From Tissierellia bacterium (GTDB lineage Bacteria; Bacillota; Clostridia; Tissierellales; Peptoniphilaceae), in assembly GCA_012728295.1 (NCBI GenBank), contig JAAYFJ010000039.1:1-64000 (forward strand): a DNA stretch of 64,000 nt. Direction: 5' to 3'. This document shows positions 17,912 through 26,873 of the stretch, piece by piece. The notes under the pieces were generated by a model, which worked only from the letters and a program-made list of their open reading frames with translations, was not told the origin of the DNA and did no database searches. The first letter of the stretch is position 1. Every line of letters starts with the position of its first letter. Made by a program: the position numbers and the translations under genes.

Positions 17912-18747
17912 AATCGCTCTCCTTCTATGGCTTCTGTAAGGCTCATCCACTTATCTATTCCCAGTGCTTCAGGTCGCAAATTACTGTCTATATCAGCCTT
18001 TTTTAACGCTTTTTCCAACACGTCTTTTTCCACAATTGATAATGCATTGGACAAAGTCTTCCTTCTCTTCATGAATGCAGCATGAATCAGTTTAAACATT
18101 TTATCTTCGTATTCAAAGTTTCTTGATTCGATAATCTCCAAATTGACCACTACTGAATCTACTTTAGGCCGTGGCATAAATACTCCTGCAGGAGCCTTTT
18201 GAATCAAAGCCGGTTTACTATAGTAGCTACATAATAATGATAAGGCACCAAAGGTCTTGCTACCAGGACCAGCTACCATTCTTTCTCCCACTTCTTGCTG
18301 CACCATCACAGTAATAGATTTTATAGGTAGTTTAGACTCTAACAACATGGCAATAATAGGAGTGGTTATATAATATGGAAGATTAGATACAACTTTTACA
18401 GGGCCTTTGGCAGATAATTCTTCTACTATCGGAGCCAAATCAATTTTTAATATATCCCCATGAATTACCTTAATATTATCCTGTGGAAGTGTTTCCTCCA
18501 ATACAGGCAATAGGTCATCGTCCTTTTCTATTGCAATCACTTGAGAAGCCCTCGAAGCCAAAGCTTCTGTTAATGTACCAATACCAGGGCCAATTTCAAT
18601 AATATTATCCTCAGGTCCAATATTAGCCTTGTCCATAATATTTCTAATAATATTTCCATCTATAAGAAAATTCTGTCCCAATTGCTTCTTAGTCTGAAAA
18701 CCATGGCGAGTCAAAATATCTTTTATTACAGAAGGTTGATATAACAT
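17908..18747 (-). CDS. rsmA: 16S rRNA (adenine1518-N6/adenine1519-N6)-dimethyltransferase
   Basis: KsgA/RsmA, which dimethylates two adjacent adenines near the 3' end of 16S rRNA. QLGQNFLID (about 22-30) and the SAM-binding IIEIGPGIGTLTEAL (about 44-58) precede the catalytic SNLPYYI (near 121). The length of 279 residues is normal. It starts 2 bases after the metG stop and overlaps the ArsR start. Confidence 0.97.
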   Translation of the reverse strand: MLYQPSVIKDILTRHGFQTKKQLGQNFLIDGNIIRNIMDKANIGPEDNIIEIGPGIGTLTEALASRASQVIAIEKDDDLLPVLEETLPQDNIKVIHGDILKIDLAPIVEELSAKGPVKVVSNLPYYITTPIIAMLLESKLPIKSITVMVQQEVGERMVAGPGSKTFGALSLLCSYYSKPALIQKAPAGVFMPRPKVDSVVVNLEIIESRNFEYEDKMFKLIHAAFMKRRKTLSNALSIVEKDVLEKALKKADIDSNLRPEALGIDKWMSLTEAIEGERL

Positions 18748-18749
18748 GG

Positions 18750-20696
18750 TTATGATACAGAAGCGCCATTTTCCACTTCGTTTAAAGTGGTTAGTAACGC
18801 TAACTCTCCATTTTGATCTTCTGCTGCCAACAACATCCCTCTAGACTCAATACCCCTTAATTTTGCAGGCTTTAAGTTTGCAATTACAATAACTTGCTTC
18901 CCTACTATGTCAGTAGGTTCATACCAGTCTTTTAATCCACTTACAATAGTTCTCTTCTCGTAACCTAAGTCCACCTCAATTACATATAGCTTGTCAGCTT
19001 TCGGATGGTTTTCACATGAAAGAACTGTGCCTGTTACAAATTGTAGCTTAGCAAAATCATCAATGGTCACTTGAGGTTTTTCCTCTGGTGCTTCAACTGT
19101 TTTTTTGCCTAATCGCTTATCTAGTAGTTTTTGATTGGCTTCAGTCAATCTGCCTAGCTCCACCTCTATGTCTAAACGTGGGAATATAATATTTCCTTTA
19201 TTAGTAGAAGTTCCATCTTTAATTAGGCCCCAGTTTTTAGCATCTTCCCACTTCGCAGGCTCAATAAGCCCTAATTGCTCTCTAATTATTTCAGAAGTTT
19301 TGCCCATAAATGGATAGATTAATACTGAAATAACCCTTAAACTCTCCGCTAAATTATATAGAACTTCTTTAAGTCTTTCAGGATTTTCTTTCGCTAATAC
19401 CCAAGGCATAGTCTCATCAACGTACTTATTGCTACGTCTTACTAATTTCCAAATTTCTTCCAAGGCATATGAGAAGTTGAAGTTATGCATTAATTCCTCA
19501 ACCTTTTCAGCTGTACCAACTGCCAGTTCAGATAGTTCTAAGTCCACCGGTTGACTACCCTTAGGTGAATAAATCGTTCCGCCATCATATTTTTCAATCA
19601 TGCTTACAGTACGACTAACTAAGTTGCCTAGGTCATTAGCTAAATCTGAATTTAATCTCTGTAAAAACTTCTCCTTGTTAAAGCTTCCATCAGAACCAAA
19701 TGTGAACTCTCGTAACAAGAAGTATTTAAAAGCATCTATACCGTATAATTCAATAATTGGCTCAGGATATACTACATTTCCTTTTGACTTACTCATTTTA
19801 TCGTCGTCAAATAGAATCCAACCATGACCAAATACTCTATCAGGTAATGGAAGTTCTAACGCCATTAATATTGCAGGCCAAATAATCGTATGGAATCTAA
19901 CAATCTCTTTTCCCACAAAGTGAACGTGTGCTGGCCAGAATTTGCCCATGGATTCTGGATTGATTCCATCATAGCCTAAAGCAGTCAAATAACAGCTCAA
20001 TGCATCAATCCAAACATATATTACATGCTTATCATCAAATGGAACCTTTATACCCCAGTCTAAAGTAGAGCGAGATACCGATAGGTCCTCTAAACCTTCC
20101 TTTAGGAAGTTGTTAATCATCTCATTTTTTCTGGAATCCGGCAATATGAATGCAGGATTATCCCTATAGAGTTCAAGGATTCTGTCTCTATATTTGCTCA
20201 ATCTAAAGAAATAGGCTTCTTCCTTTTGTAAATGCGTTGCACGTCCGCAATCTGGGCACAGCTCTCCCTCTAATAGTTGTGAATCCGTCCAAAAGGATTC
20301 ACAAGGTGTACAATAATGACCTTCATAGTGAGATTTATAAATCTCACCTTTATCATATAGTCTTTGGAAAATATTCTGTACTGCCTTTACGTGGTGGTCA
20401 TCAGTAGACCGAATAAAGGCATCATAATCTATTTCCAGCATCTCCCAAAGCTCCTTTATACCTTCAACTATCTTATCAACATATTCCTTAGGTCCCATTC
20501 CGGACTCTTTCGCCTTCTGCTCTATCTTCTGCCCATGTTCATCTGAACCAGTAGTGAAAAAAACATCATTTCCTAAAAAACTCAAGTATTTTTTCACCGT
20601 ATCGGTCGCAACTGTGCAGTAAGTGTGTCCAATATGAAGATAATCACTCGGATAATAAATAGGGGTGGTAATATAATAACTTTTTCTTTCTGTCAT
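18750..20696 (-). CDS. metG: Methionyl-tRNA synthetase with C-terminal tRNA-binding domain
   Basis: Class I synthetase charging tRNA-Met. HIGH lies in YLHIGHTYCT (near 21-24), a zinc-binding CTPC...CPDC insertion near 129-148, and KMSKSKGN near 303. Residues from about 545 to the end form an OB-fold tRNA-binding domain (EMAP/Trbp111 type). The 648-residue length fits the family. Expression is governed by the upstream T-box leader. It is followed by rsmA and the ArsR gene in one operon. Confidence 0.98.
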   Translation of the reverse strand: MTERKSYYITTPIYYPSDYLHIGHTYCTVATDTVKKYLSFLGNDVFFTTGSDEHGQKIEQKAKESGMGPKEYVDKIVEGIKELWEMLEIDYDAFIRSTDDHHVKAVQNIFQRLYDKGEIYKSHYEGHYCTPCESFWTDSQLLEGELCPDCGRATHLQKEEAYFFRLSKYRDRILELYRDNPAFILPDSRKNEMINNFLKEGLEDLSVSRSTLDWGIKVPFDDKHVIYVWIDALSCYLTALGYDGINPESMGKFWPAHVHFVGKEIVRFHTIIWPAILMALELPLPDRVFGHGWILFDDDKMSKSKGNVVYPEPIIELYGIDAFKYFLLREFTFGSDGSFNKEKFLQRLNSDLANDLGNLVSRTVSMIEKYDGGTIYSPKGSQPVDLELSELAVGTAEKVEELMHNFNFSYALEEIWKLVRRSNKYVDETMPWVLAKENPERLKEVLYNLAESLRVISVLIYPFMGKTSEIIREQLGLIEPAKWEDAKNWGLIKDGTSTNKGNIIFPRLDIEVELGRLTEANQKLLDKRLGKKTVEAPEEKPQVTIDDFAKLQFVTGTVLSCENHPKADKLYVIEVDLGYEKRTIVSGLKDWYEPTDIVGKQVIVIANLKPAKLRGIESRGMLLAAEDQNGELALLTTLNEVENGASVS

Positions 20697-20714
20697 ATTC
20701 TCATCTCCTTAAAA

Positions 20715-20925
20715 AAACAAACCTCCGTCTCTTTAGAGACGAAGGTTATTCGCGGTACCACTCTAATTAGCCATAGGCTCTCTTAGCTCACTATATCGGG
20801 TGAACCCGGCTTCAAAGAAGCTGCGCATAAGGTCATATTCAATAATACTCTTCCTGTCTTCCACCAACCGACAGGTCTCTTAAAAAAAGTAATATCTACT
20901 CATCTTACGATCGCATTCTTAAATT
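20715..20925 (-). promoter_or_regulatory. T-box riboswitch, methionine specifier, upstream of metG
   Basis: On the minus strand the conserved AGAGTGGTACCGCG T-box lies at about 20764-20751. Stem I features GATGAGTA near 20900 and GGTTGGTGGAA are visible. The specifier loop reads GAAT-ATG-ACC with the Met codon at 20836-20834. The terminator is the stem at 20719-20747 followed by seven T residues; the T-box sequence would form the competing antiterminator when bound by uncharged tRNA-Met. This matches a transcriptional-attenuation T-box. Confidence 0.95.
20719..20747 (-). terminator. T-box intrinsic terminator of metG
   Basis: AACCTTCGTCTC pairs with GAGACGGAGGTT in the minus-strand leader (one mismatch), followed by a T run, 23 bases before the metG start. 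It is the regulated terminator of the T-box. Confidence 0.9.
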
Positions 20926-20931
20926 AGTTCT

Positions 20932-20960
20932 ATTATAAAAACATCTTCAGCTTTTGTCAA
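20932..20960 (-). promoter_or_regulatory. Sigma-A promoter of the metG T-box transcript
   Basis: Exact consensus: TTGACA (20960-20955), a 17-base spacer and TATAAT (20937-20932) on the minus strand, immediately before the T-box leader. Confidence 0.85.
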
Positions 20961-21000
20961 GTAAAACACCTGTCATTACATCATCTCTGTTCTCTTGCTC

Positions 21001-21435
21001 TCACTTATTTAGAAAGTAATCAATGGTCATAAAAGTTTCAAAGTCATGCATATCTTGCTCATACTCAGCATTGTATGAGTCCCTTTCTAACTCCTCTTCT
21101 TCCCAAAAATCTATTTCATCTAGATGCTTTGCCAATTCTGATTTTAGTAAATCCAACTCTGTCGACTCAAAGTCATAATATCCAACGTAAATCGAATCAT
21201 TGCATCCGTCAACTCTATACCAGTCCTTGTCAGCCAAATGTATTCTATCATCCAACCAATTATGTAAAAATATCCAGTCATTTTGTAGAAGCACTAATTC
21301 AGCATCCCCATTCATTCTAAAGCTAAAGTCAGAAGAGTCTTCCAACTCCATTACATCGTCCAATCCATGCTCTAAAACAAAGTCCCTTAGCTCTCCAAAA
21401 CTACTTACTTCTTCAAAAAACTCACTTCGTCTCAT
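21001..21435 (-). CDS. Acidic protein of unknown function
   Basis: A 144-residue cytoplasmic protein I do not recognise. It is very acidic (many Asp and Glu), rich in Trp and Tyr, with no signal peptide or membrane segment. The ATG at 21435 is preceded by GGAGG with an 8-base spacer; the open frame reaches 21465 but has no ribosome site there. It lies 58 bases downstream of the FxLYD lipoprotein gene on the same strand and may be cotranscribed with it. Confidence 0.6.
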   Translation of the reverse strand: MRRSEFFEEVSSFGELRDFVLEHGLDDVMELEDSSDFSFRMNGDAELVLLQNDWIFLHNWLDDRIHLADKDWYRVDGCNDSIYVGYYDFESTELDLLKSELAKHLDEIDFWEEEELERDSYNAEYEQDMHDFETFMTIDYFLNK

Positions 21436-21493
21436 AATAAGCCTCCAGAATACTATCTTTGGCAACAGGTGTTTTTATTGTCGCTAATGCTCG

Positions 21494-21910
21494 TTATTCT
21501 GCTTTCAAAAAATAAATTTTTTCAGCACCCTCCACAGCTTCTGTCGTACTCCAGAAAATAAGATCTAACTGCCCATTTGGCTTAAGTCCCGATAGATTTG
21601 ATTTCTCCTGTCCGATCACATTTCCATCGGCATCAAAAAATACCGCATAGACCTCGCCCTTATAAGTATCCTCCTCGGAATTGTTTTTTAAAGTTAGAAC
21701 GTAACGAACTTTTTCCCCAAAACCACCTTCATATTTGTTAGTAATGGTTATTCCTTCGTATTTACCACCTTCAATTACTTCCGCACCTTCAGGTAAGTTG
21801 GCCATAGCAACTTCAGGTCCTCCACCTGTAGGTTCACTTCCGCCGCCACCACCACAGGCGGTAAATAACAACATAAATGCCACAATTAATACTATCAATG
21901 CTTTTTTCAT
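21494..21910 (-). CDS. Small lipoprotein with FxLYD-like domain
   Basis: The signal peptide ends in a lipobox (LLFTAC, Cys near 20), followed by a glycine-rich linker and a beta-rich domain (about 45-138) with VRYVLTLKNNSEED, typical of FxLYD/DUF-type immunoglobulin-like lipoprotein domains. It is probably anchored outside the membrane. The ATG at 21910 has GGAGGTGGGG just upstream. The function is unknown; it is paired with the acidic protein gene downstream. Confidence 0.75.
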   Translation of the reverse strand: MKKALIVLIVAFMLLFTACGGGGGSEPTGGGPEVAMANLPEGAEVIEGGKYEGITITNKYEGGFGEKVRYVLTLKNNSEEDTYKGEVYAVFFDADGNVIGQEKSNLSGLKPNGQLDLIFWSTTEAVEGAEKIYFLKAE

Positions 21911-22014
21911 AACCCCACCTCCCTTTTTATTTATAATACTATGACATCCCTTGAAGTTCAACGGTAATTGACTAAAGGGAATTACAACCAGAAAAAATTA
22001 TTATACTTTATTTA

Positions 22015-23976
22015 TTACTCTTGAGGTTTAAACAAAAATAGCATTACCCCATTGGCTTTTGTATTAAAAACTAAGTTGAAAATAGGCGCTTTTTCAGCTC
22101 TCACTACATCCATGCGTGGATGGATATATGTGGAAAATCTTTCCCATGTCTCTGCATTTAATCGCTCAGGCTCTCCGATACTCTCCCACCTATCATATAG
22201 AGAGCCGTGGTTCGCATCTAAGGCAAATCGCGTTATAATATAGTCTACACTCAGCCCTTTCAAGTTTACCGCCCATTTTTGCTCATCTCTGCTGCCTTCT
22301 GTAAAATCTCCATCTTCCCACTTAGGCCCATTCCCATTGTAGCAAAGCAGTTGATATTCATCATCACTCCTTGTAAGCCAATAGCCATCACCCTCAGCGA
22401 CTAACTCATCTCCCATCATACTTAAAAACGCCATTACAAAATAAGCCGGTTTTTTTAAGAAGTTGGCAGTACAAAGTCCTGGACCACCGAAAAACGTCTC
22501 ATTGGTAAGTTCCACACTTCTAGTAATCATGTCTACAGCTTCCCAACGGTACATTCCCTCACCTGATTCAATCCCATCTAAAATCCAAGTGACCGCTTCC
22601 AATCTGTCGTAGTAAGAATGTCTTTCCACGGGAAGGGGCTTTGGGTACCATTGTGGATCTCTTGTTTCAAGCCACTCCTTAACTACCTCTTCTCCGTAGT
22701 CATAGCTAAAACTATCTATAAAATCATTAATAATGTATTTTTCTATACCCTTTGTCTCAATAACCGGCTCTAATTTCATCTCATGGAAAAATTCTAAAAT
22801 CCCCTCAACTCTAGTCCAGTTAATAAATCGCCTATTTTTACCACGATAAATATCCATATCATCAGAAAACAAATCCCTAATAAGGCCATATTTCCAGTTC
22901 ATTGTGTGTTGCATGGTCTTGAATAGTTCTCTGTTTTCTTCCTCTAGCCAAAGAGAGGCGTCTCCCATATCTATTAGCGTTGGCTTTGGAAATTCTCCAA
23001 TAGACTCTTCTCTCCAAGATAGGTCCACACGTCTCATACGATCCTTTACGAAAAACCTGGACCACCCTCTTAGCTGAGGAGTCATCGCCTCTACTGCTTC
23101 CTCCCACGGCTTTTCCGCAATTATGGTCATCTTATCTACATCTTCATCGGAAAGTCTAAAACGCTTCCTATATTCTCTCGGGGTCATATGATAATGACGT
23201 TTAAAATGCTGATTAAAATATCTAACGTGACTAAATCCAACTTCTTCGGAAATACGACTTATATGAAAATCTGAATCCAGCAATAGCTTTGTGGACTCCT
23301 CAACTCTAATCTGGTTTAGATATTCCTTGAAACCCTGTCCAAACATCTCTTTTATCTGCGAAGATAAATAGCTTTCAGAAAGATATTCTTCATCAGCTAA
23401 GTCAGACAGCCTTACTCTATCCATATAGTTGTTACTCAAATACTTTACTATACGGTGATATCTAGCCAACTGCTCGTCATCTTCTTTAAGACTTTGTTCT
23501 TCATAATAAAGATAGTGGAAATGGTTTAGCAAGTGATACATCAACTTCAACAACAGGCTTTCCACTTGCTCATCGAAGTCATCCATCTTTCTGACCGCTT
23601 CATAGCTAAGACGAGCTAACAATTCCTTCAGCCTTAAATATCTCCAATCATCTTTTCTATCTCCAGGTGCATTAGTATAAAAAAAAGTTTCCTCCGCTTC
23701 TTCATAGTAGCGCTGAAAAAAAGCCGGATCAATTTCCAACATAAGGACTCTGTTTTCTCCTCTTCCCTCAATGGCAAATACTTCATTGGCATTGATTATC
23801 TCCACCTGATTTTCTAATACAAAGAATTTTTCGGTCTCAACCGTTACCACTAAACCACCCTTTAATACCCAAAGGATAGTTAGTGCATTCTTCCACCTTA
23901 GCGGAACTGAATTAAACTCCATATATTTTACCTGCAAGGGCAGATGACTTGAATAGTGCACATATTCTTTACGCAT
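22015..23976 (-). CDS. AraC-type regulator fused to a degenerate GH39-like domain
   Basis: A 653-residue fusion. An N-terminal cupin-like sensory region (about 1-150) and an AraC double helix-turn-helix (about 168-270, ending PREYRKRF) are followed by a C-terminal region resembling GH39 beta-xylosidases (IDMGDASLWL near 332, IRDLFSDDM near 366, FFGGPGL and KKPAYF near 525-540). The WNEPN acid/base motif of active GH39 enzymes is not found; WLETRDPQW occupies the expected place, and no nucleophile motif is evident. The domain therefore probably senses a sugar ligand rather than cleaving it (inference). The ATG at 23976 has GGAG 7 bases upstream. No sugar operon is adjacent. Confidence 0.8.
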   Translation of the reverse strand: MRKEYVHYSSHLPLQVKYMEFNSVPLRWKNALTILWVLKGGLVVTVETEKFFVLENQVEIINANEVFAIEGRGENRVLMLEIDPAFFQRYYEEAEETFFYTNAPGDRKDDWRYLRLKELLARLSYEAVRKMDDFDEQVESLLLKLMYHLLNHFHYLYYEEQSLKEDDEQLARYHRIVKYLSNNYMDRVRLSDLADEEYLSESYLSSQIKEMFGQGFKEYLNQIRVEESTKLLLDSDFHISRISEEVGFSHVRYFNQHFKRHYHMTPREYRKRFRLSDEDVDKMTIIAEKPWEEAVEAMTPQLRGWSRFFVKDRMRRVDLSWREESIGEFPKPTLIDMGDASLWLEEENRELFKTMQHTMNWKYGLIRDLFSDDMDIYRGKNRRFINWTRVEGILEFFHEMKLEPVIETKGIEKYIINDFIDSFSYDYGEEVVKEWLETRDPQWYPKPLPVERHSYYDRLEAVTWILDGIESGEGMYRWEAVDMITRSVELTNETFFGGPGLCTANFLKKPAYFVMAFLSMMGDELVAEGDGYWLTRSDDEYQLLCYNGNGPKWEDGDFTEGSRDEQKWAVNLKGLSVDYIITRFALDANHGSLYDRWESIGEPERLNAETWERFSTYIHPRMDVVRAEKAPIFNLVFNTKANGVMLFLFKPQE

Positions 23977-24129
23977 AATAACACTCCTTAGGGTAAGTAT
24001 AACATAATTATACCTCACATTAGATTAATAAAATAATATGGAATGTATTTGTTTGTTTGCTATAAAAATTGTTCAATATAAGAGTAATTCACAAAAAATT
24101 CAGTTTTTGTATAAAATTTGTGCCAAATA

Positions 24130-24138
24130 TGGTATAAT
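24130..24138 (+). promoter_or_regulatory. Extended -10 promoter of the gntR gene
   Basis: TGGTATAAT is an extended -10 element 49 bases before the gntR start; I see no good -35. Confidence 0.5.
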
Positions 24139-24186
24139 CTATATTAGAAAGTATGTGTTAATAAACCTCCGAAGAAAGGGGCAAAT

Positions 24187-24855
24187 ATGGTTACTGACAA
24201 ATTTAAAAAATCCATGAGCAAGCAAGTATATCTGGATTTAAAAGAACAAATTCTCAATAGCACTCTCCTACCGGGTGAAAGATTAATAGAGATGACCATT
24301 GCCAATGAGCAAAATGTTAGCAGAACTCCTGTTAGAGAAGCTCTGAAACAATTAGAGCAAGAAGGTTTGGTTTCTACTTTCCTTAGAAAAGGATCCATTG
24401 TAAGTAAGATTTCAGTAGGCACTGCGTTAGATATGTTGGAGGTTCGCGGAGCGTTGGAACTACTGGCCCTTAAACTTATGGCGGAGAGTAAAGCTGAAAA
24501 ACCACCTATGCAATTAAAACATCAGCTTAACATAATGAAAAATTCTCTAAACAGTGAAGATCCGTCAGACTTTGCTTCAGCCTATGGAGATTGGATGAGC
24601 GCCATAGCTTCCAATAGCAAGAATCAACCACTAAAAAATATGCTTAACGAAGCAGATATGCACTTATTGCGTTTGATACCCATTTCCTTAATGAGTAAAG
24701 AAAGGCCTTTAGAAGTTATTGATGAATTATCTGAAATCCTAGATGCAGTTTTGAAAAATGATAAAATAGAAATAGAAAATAAATTACGCCATCATATTGA
24801 AAGAGTTAAAGAAGAAATTCTTAAAAACGTTGACTATCGAAATTTTAGAAAATAG
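24187..24855 (+). CDS. GntR-family transcriptional regulator (FadR/FCD type)
   Basis: An N-terminal winged helix (about 5-75), with the recognition segment SRTPVREALKQLEQEGLV, precedes an all-helical FCD-like ligand-binding domain (about 80-215). At 222 residues it matches the FadR subfamily, whose ligands are usually organic acids. It is a lone plus-strand gene between the AraC/GH39 gene and pepT, with its own extended -10 promoter and a strong terminator. The target is unknown. Confidence 0.88.
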   Translation: MVTDKFKKSMSKQVYLDLKEQILNSTLLPGERLIEMTIANEQNVSRTPVREALKQLEQEGLVSTFLRKGSIVSKISVGTALDMLEVRGALELLALKLMAESKAEKPPMQLKHQLNIMKNSLNSEDPSDFASAYGDWMSAIASNSKNQPLKNMLNEADMHLLRLIPISLMSKERPLEVIDELSEILDAVLKNDKIEIENKLRHHIERVKEEILKNVDYRNFRK

Positions 24856-24876
24856 TCTTTCTATCCAAATATATTT

Positions 24877-24910
24877 AAAGCCCGAAACAGATATATCTGT
24901 TTCGGGCTTT
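24877..24910. terminator. Bidirectional terminator between gntR and pepT
   Basis: AAAGCCCGAAACAGAT and ATCTGTTTCGGGCTTT form a 16-base perfect stem, with A/T ends on both sides. It serves the convergent gntR (plus) and pepT (minus) genes. Confidence 0.9.
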
Positions 24911-24917
24911 AAATTTC

Positions 24918-26135
24918 CTATTTATTTCCAAGCACATTATTCTTCGCAATATTTATCAAAAGCTCTGAACCCCTTGCCATAGATGCTGTAGGAATAAATT
25001 CAAATCTTCCATGGTAATTATATCCACCGGTAAATAGATTTGGACAAACCAATCCCATATAGGATAATCTAGCCCCATCTGTACCACCTCTAATGGGTTC
25101 TACTATTGGATTAATTCCCATTTCTTCCATACTGGTTTTTGCCAACTCCACAACCTCCATGTGGGGCTTAACTTGTTCATACATATTATAGTAGGAATCC
25201 TTCATGCTTAAAGTTGCAATATTACCATATTTTTTGTTAATAAAAGCTACCACATCTTCCATAAGCTCTTTTTTAACTAAGAACTTACTCATATTATGAT
25301 CCCTAATAATATATGACATCTCGGTATAATCAACTGCCCCCTCTAAACCTGTCAACAGGAAAAATCCTTCATAATCCTGTGTATATTCCGGTCTTTGTGC
25401 TTTCGGAAGCATGCCTTGAATTTCCATAGCCACTTCAAGAGAGTTAATCATAATATTCTTAGCGCTTCCTGGATGAACATTTTTCCCTTGAATTGCTATT
25501 TTAGCACCAGCTGCATTGAAGTTCTCATACTGCAATTCACCCAATGGACCGCCATCAAAAGTATAAGCGAAATCTGCTCCGAATAATTCTACGTTGAATA
25601 AGTCAGCTCCTCTACCAATTTCTTCATCTGGTGTAAATCCTATCTTAATAGTTCCGTGCTTAATGGAATCATCCTTTACCATAGTTTGAATAGCATCCAT
25701 AATTATAGCTATACCAGCCTTGTCATCTGCACCTAAAAGCGTAGTGCCATCTGTAGTAATCAGCTCTTGCCCTACCAATTCGGCTATAAAAGGAAATTCA
25801 GATTCAGTTATGGAGTATTTATCATTTAATTTGATGTCTCCACCATTATAAACAATGGTTTGTGGGTTGACACACTTGCCGTCTAAATCCGGTGCAGTGT
25901 CCATGTGAGCGATAAAGCCTATTACAGGTACTTCCTTATCTATATTGGATTCTAATGTGGCATATACATATCCATGCTCATCTTGAAATGCATTAGATAG
26001 CCCCATATCTTGTAGCTCAGCAACTAATAACTTACCTAGCTCTAACTGCCCTGGAGTGCTTGGGCAATTGGGATTACTATCATCACTCCTCGTATCCATA
26101 GCTATATACTTTTTAAATCTTTCTATAATATCCAT
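24918..26135 (-). CDS. pepT: Peptidase T (tripeptidase)
   Basis: M20-family dizinc aminotripeptidase, 405 residues. Metal ligands lie in IAHMDTAPD (near 76-84), LLGADDKAGIA (near 135-145) and FTPDEEIGRG (near 170-179); the dimerisation domain follows and the C-terminal RGGTDGARLS and HGRFEFIP are typical. The ATG at 26135 has AAGGAG at 6 bases; the open frame continues nine codons upstream without a ribosome site. Monocistronic, cytoplasmic. Confidence 0.97.
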   Translation of the reverse strand: MDIIERFKKYIAMDTRSDDSNPNCPSTPGQLELGKLLVAELQDMGLSNAFQDEHGYVYATLESNIDKEVPVIGFIAHMDTAPDLDGKCVNPQTIVYNGGDIKLNDKYSITESEFPFIAELVGQELITTDGTTLLGADDKAGIAIIMDAIQTMVKDDSIKHGTIKIGFTPDEEIGRGADLFNVELFGADFAYTFDGGPLGELQYENFNAAGAKIAIQGKNVHPGSAKNIMINSLEVAMEIQGMLPKAQRPEYTQDYEGFFLLTGLEGAVDYTEMSYIIRDHNMSKFLVKKELMEDVVAFINKKYGNIATLSMKDSYYNMYEQVKPHMEVVELAKTSMEEMGINPIVEPIRGGTDGARLSYMGLVCPNLFTGGYNYHGRFEFIPTASMARGSELLINIAKNNVLGNK

Positions 26136-26222
26136 AATCTTCTCCTTATTATTATTCTTCATGCAATCATCATACTATTAGAGTAAATGAATTTTTGTCC
26201 ATTGTCAAAGGTTCTATACTTA

Positions 26223-26257
26223 GAATAAATTATTTAATAAATTATTTAATAAATTTT
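26223..26257. repeat. Three tandem copies of an AT-rich 12-mer
   Basis: AATAAATTATTT occurs at 26223-26234 and 26235-26246, with a partial third copy at 26247-26257. It lies in the gap between pepT and the divergent ECF sigma gene and could be an upstream promoter element; no protein site is known. Confidence 0.6.
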
Positions 26258-26324
26258 TGATAGAATATATACATACCCCCGTAATACTAGATACAGAATG
26301 ATCATTCAATGTAGGAGGTTAACG

Positions 26325-26873
26325 ATGAATATAAAACAAGAGCAACTTTGGATAAAAAGAATAAAGAAAAAGGATGAAGACGCACTATTTGAACTAATCC
26401 AAAACTATGGCCCTTGGGTAAAGGCAATAATAAGAAAAAAACTGATATACTTTCCTCAAGAACAGGAAGAGTGTTTCAATGACACTTTCTTAAAAGCATG
26501 GGAGCAAATTGATAAATATAATCCCTCAAAAGGCAGCTTGCAAAACTGGATAGGAGCCATAGCAGTTTATGTAAGCATCGATATCTACAGAAAATGTTCA
26601 AAACTATTAGACGAAGTCCCTCTACGAGATGATGACATCTCTAAGGAAGACGCTCCTGAAGCTATATTGATTAAACGTGAATATGAAGAACAATTGCTAA
26701 CCTTATTAGATGAGCTAAAAGAAAGCGATAAGGAATTGTTCATACAACTGTTTTTTAATGGTAAATCCTATGATGAAATGGCAGCGGAATTAGGGGTAAA
26801 AAAAGAATATTTATATAATAGAATCTCCAGAGGTAGAAAAAATTTGTTTAAATCAAAGGAGGAACTACTGTGA
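26325..26873 (+). CDS. ECF-type RNA polymerase sigma factor
   Basis: A 182-residue sigma-70 family factor with region 2 (about 15-85, including FNDTFLKAWEQIDKYNPSKG) and region 4 (about 125-178, with YDEMAAELGVKKEYLYNRISRGR). AGGAGG lies 6 bases before the ATG at 26325. It is translationally coupled by a GTGA overlap to a DUF4179 membrane protein that is probably its anti-sigma factor. Such pairs respond to envelope or antimicrobial stress in Clostridia (family knowledge); the inducer here is unknown. Confidence 0.9.
   Translation: MNIKQEQLWIKRIKKKDEDALFELIQNYGPWVKAIIRKKLIYFPQEQEECFNDTFLKAWEQIDKYNPSKGSLQNWIGAIAVYVSIDIYRKCSKLLDEVPLRDDDISKEDAPEAILIKREYEEQLLTLLDELKESDKELFIQLFFNGKSYDEMAAELGVKKEYLYNRISRGRKNLFKSKEELL

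Noticed and set aside
22015..23976. AraC/GH39 fusion as two genes joined by a sequencing error or frameshift
   Set aside because: The frame is continuous with even codon use and no second ribosome site; such fusions are known in Clostridia.
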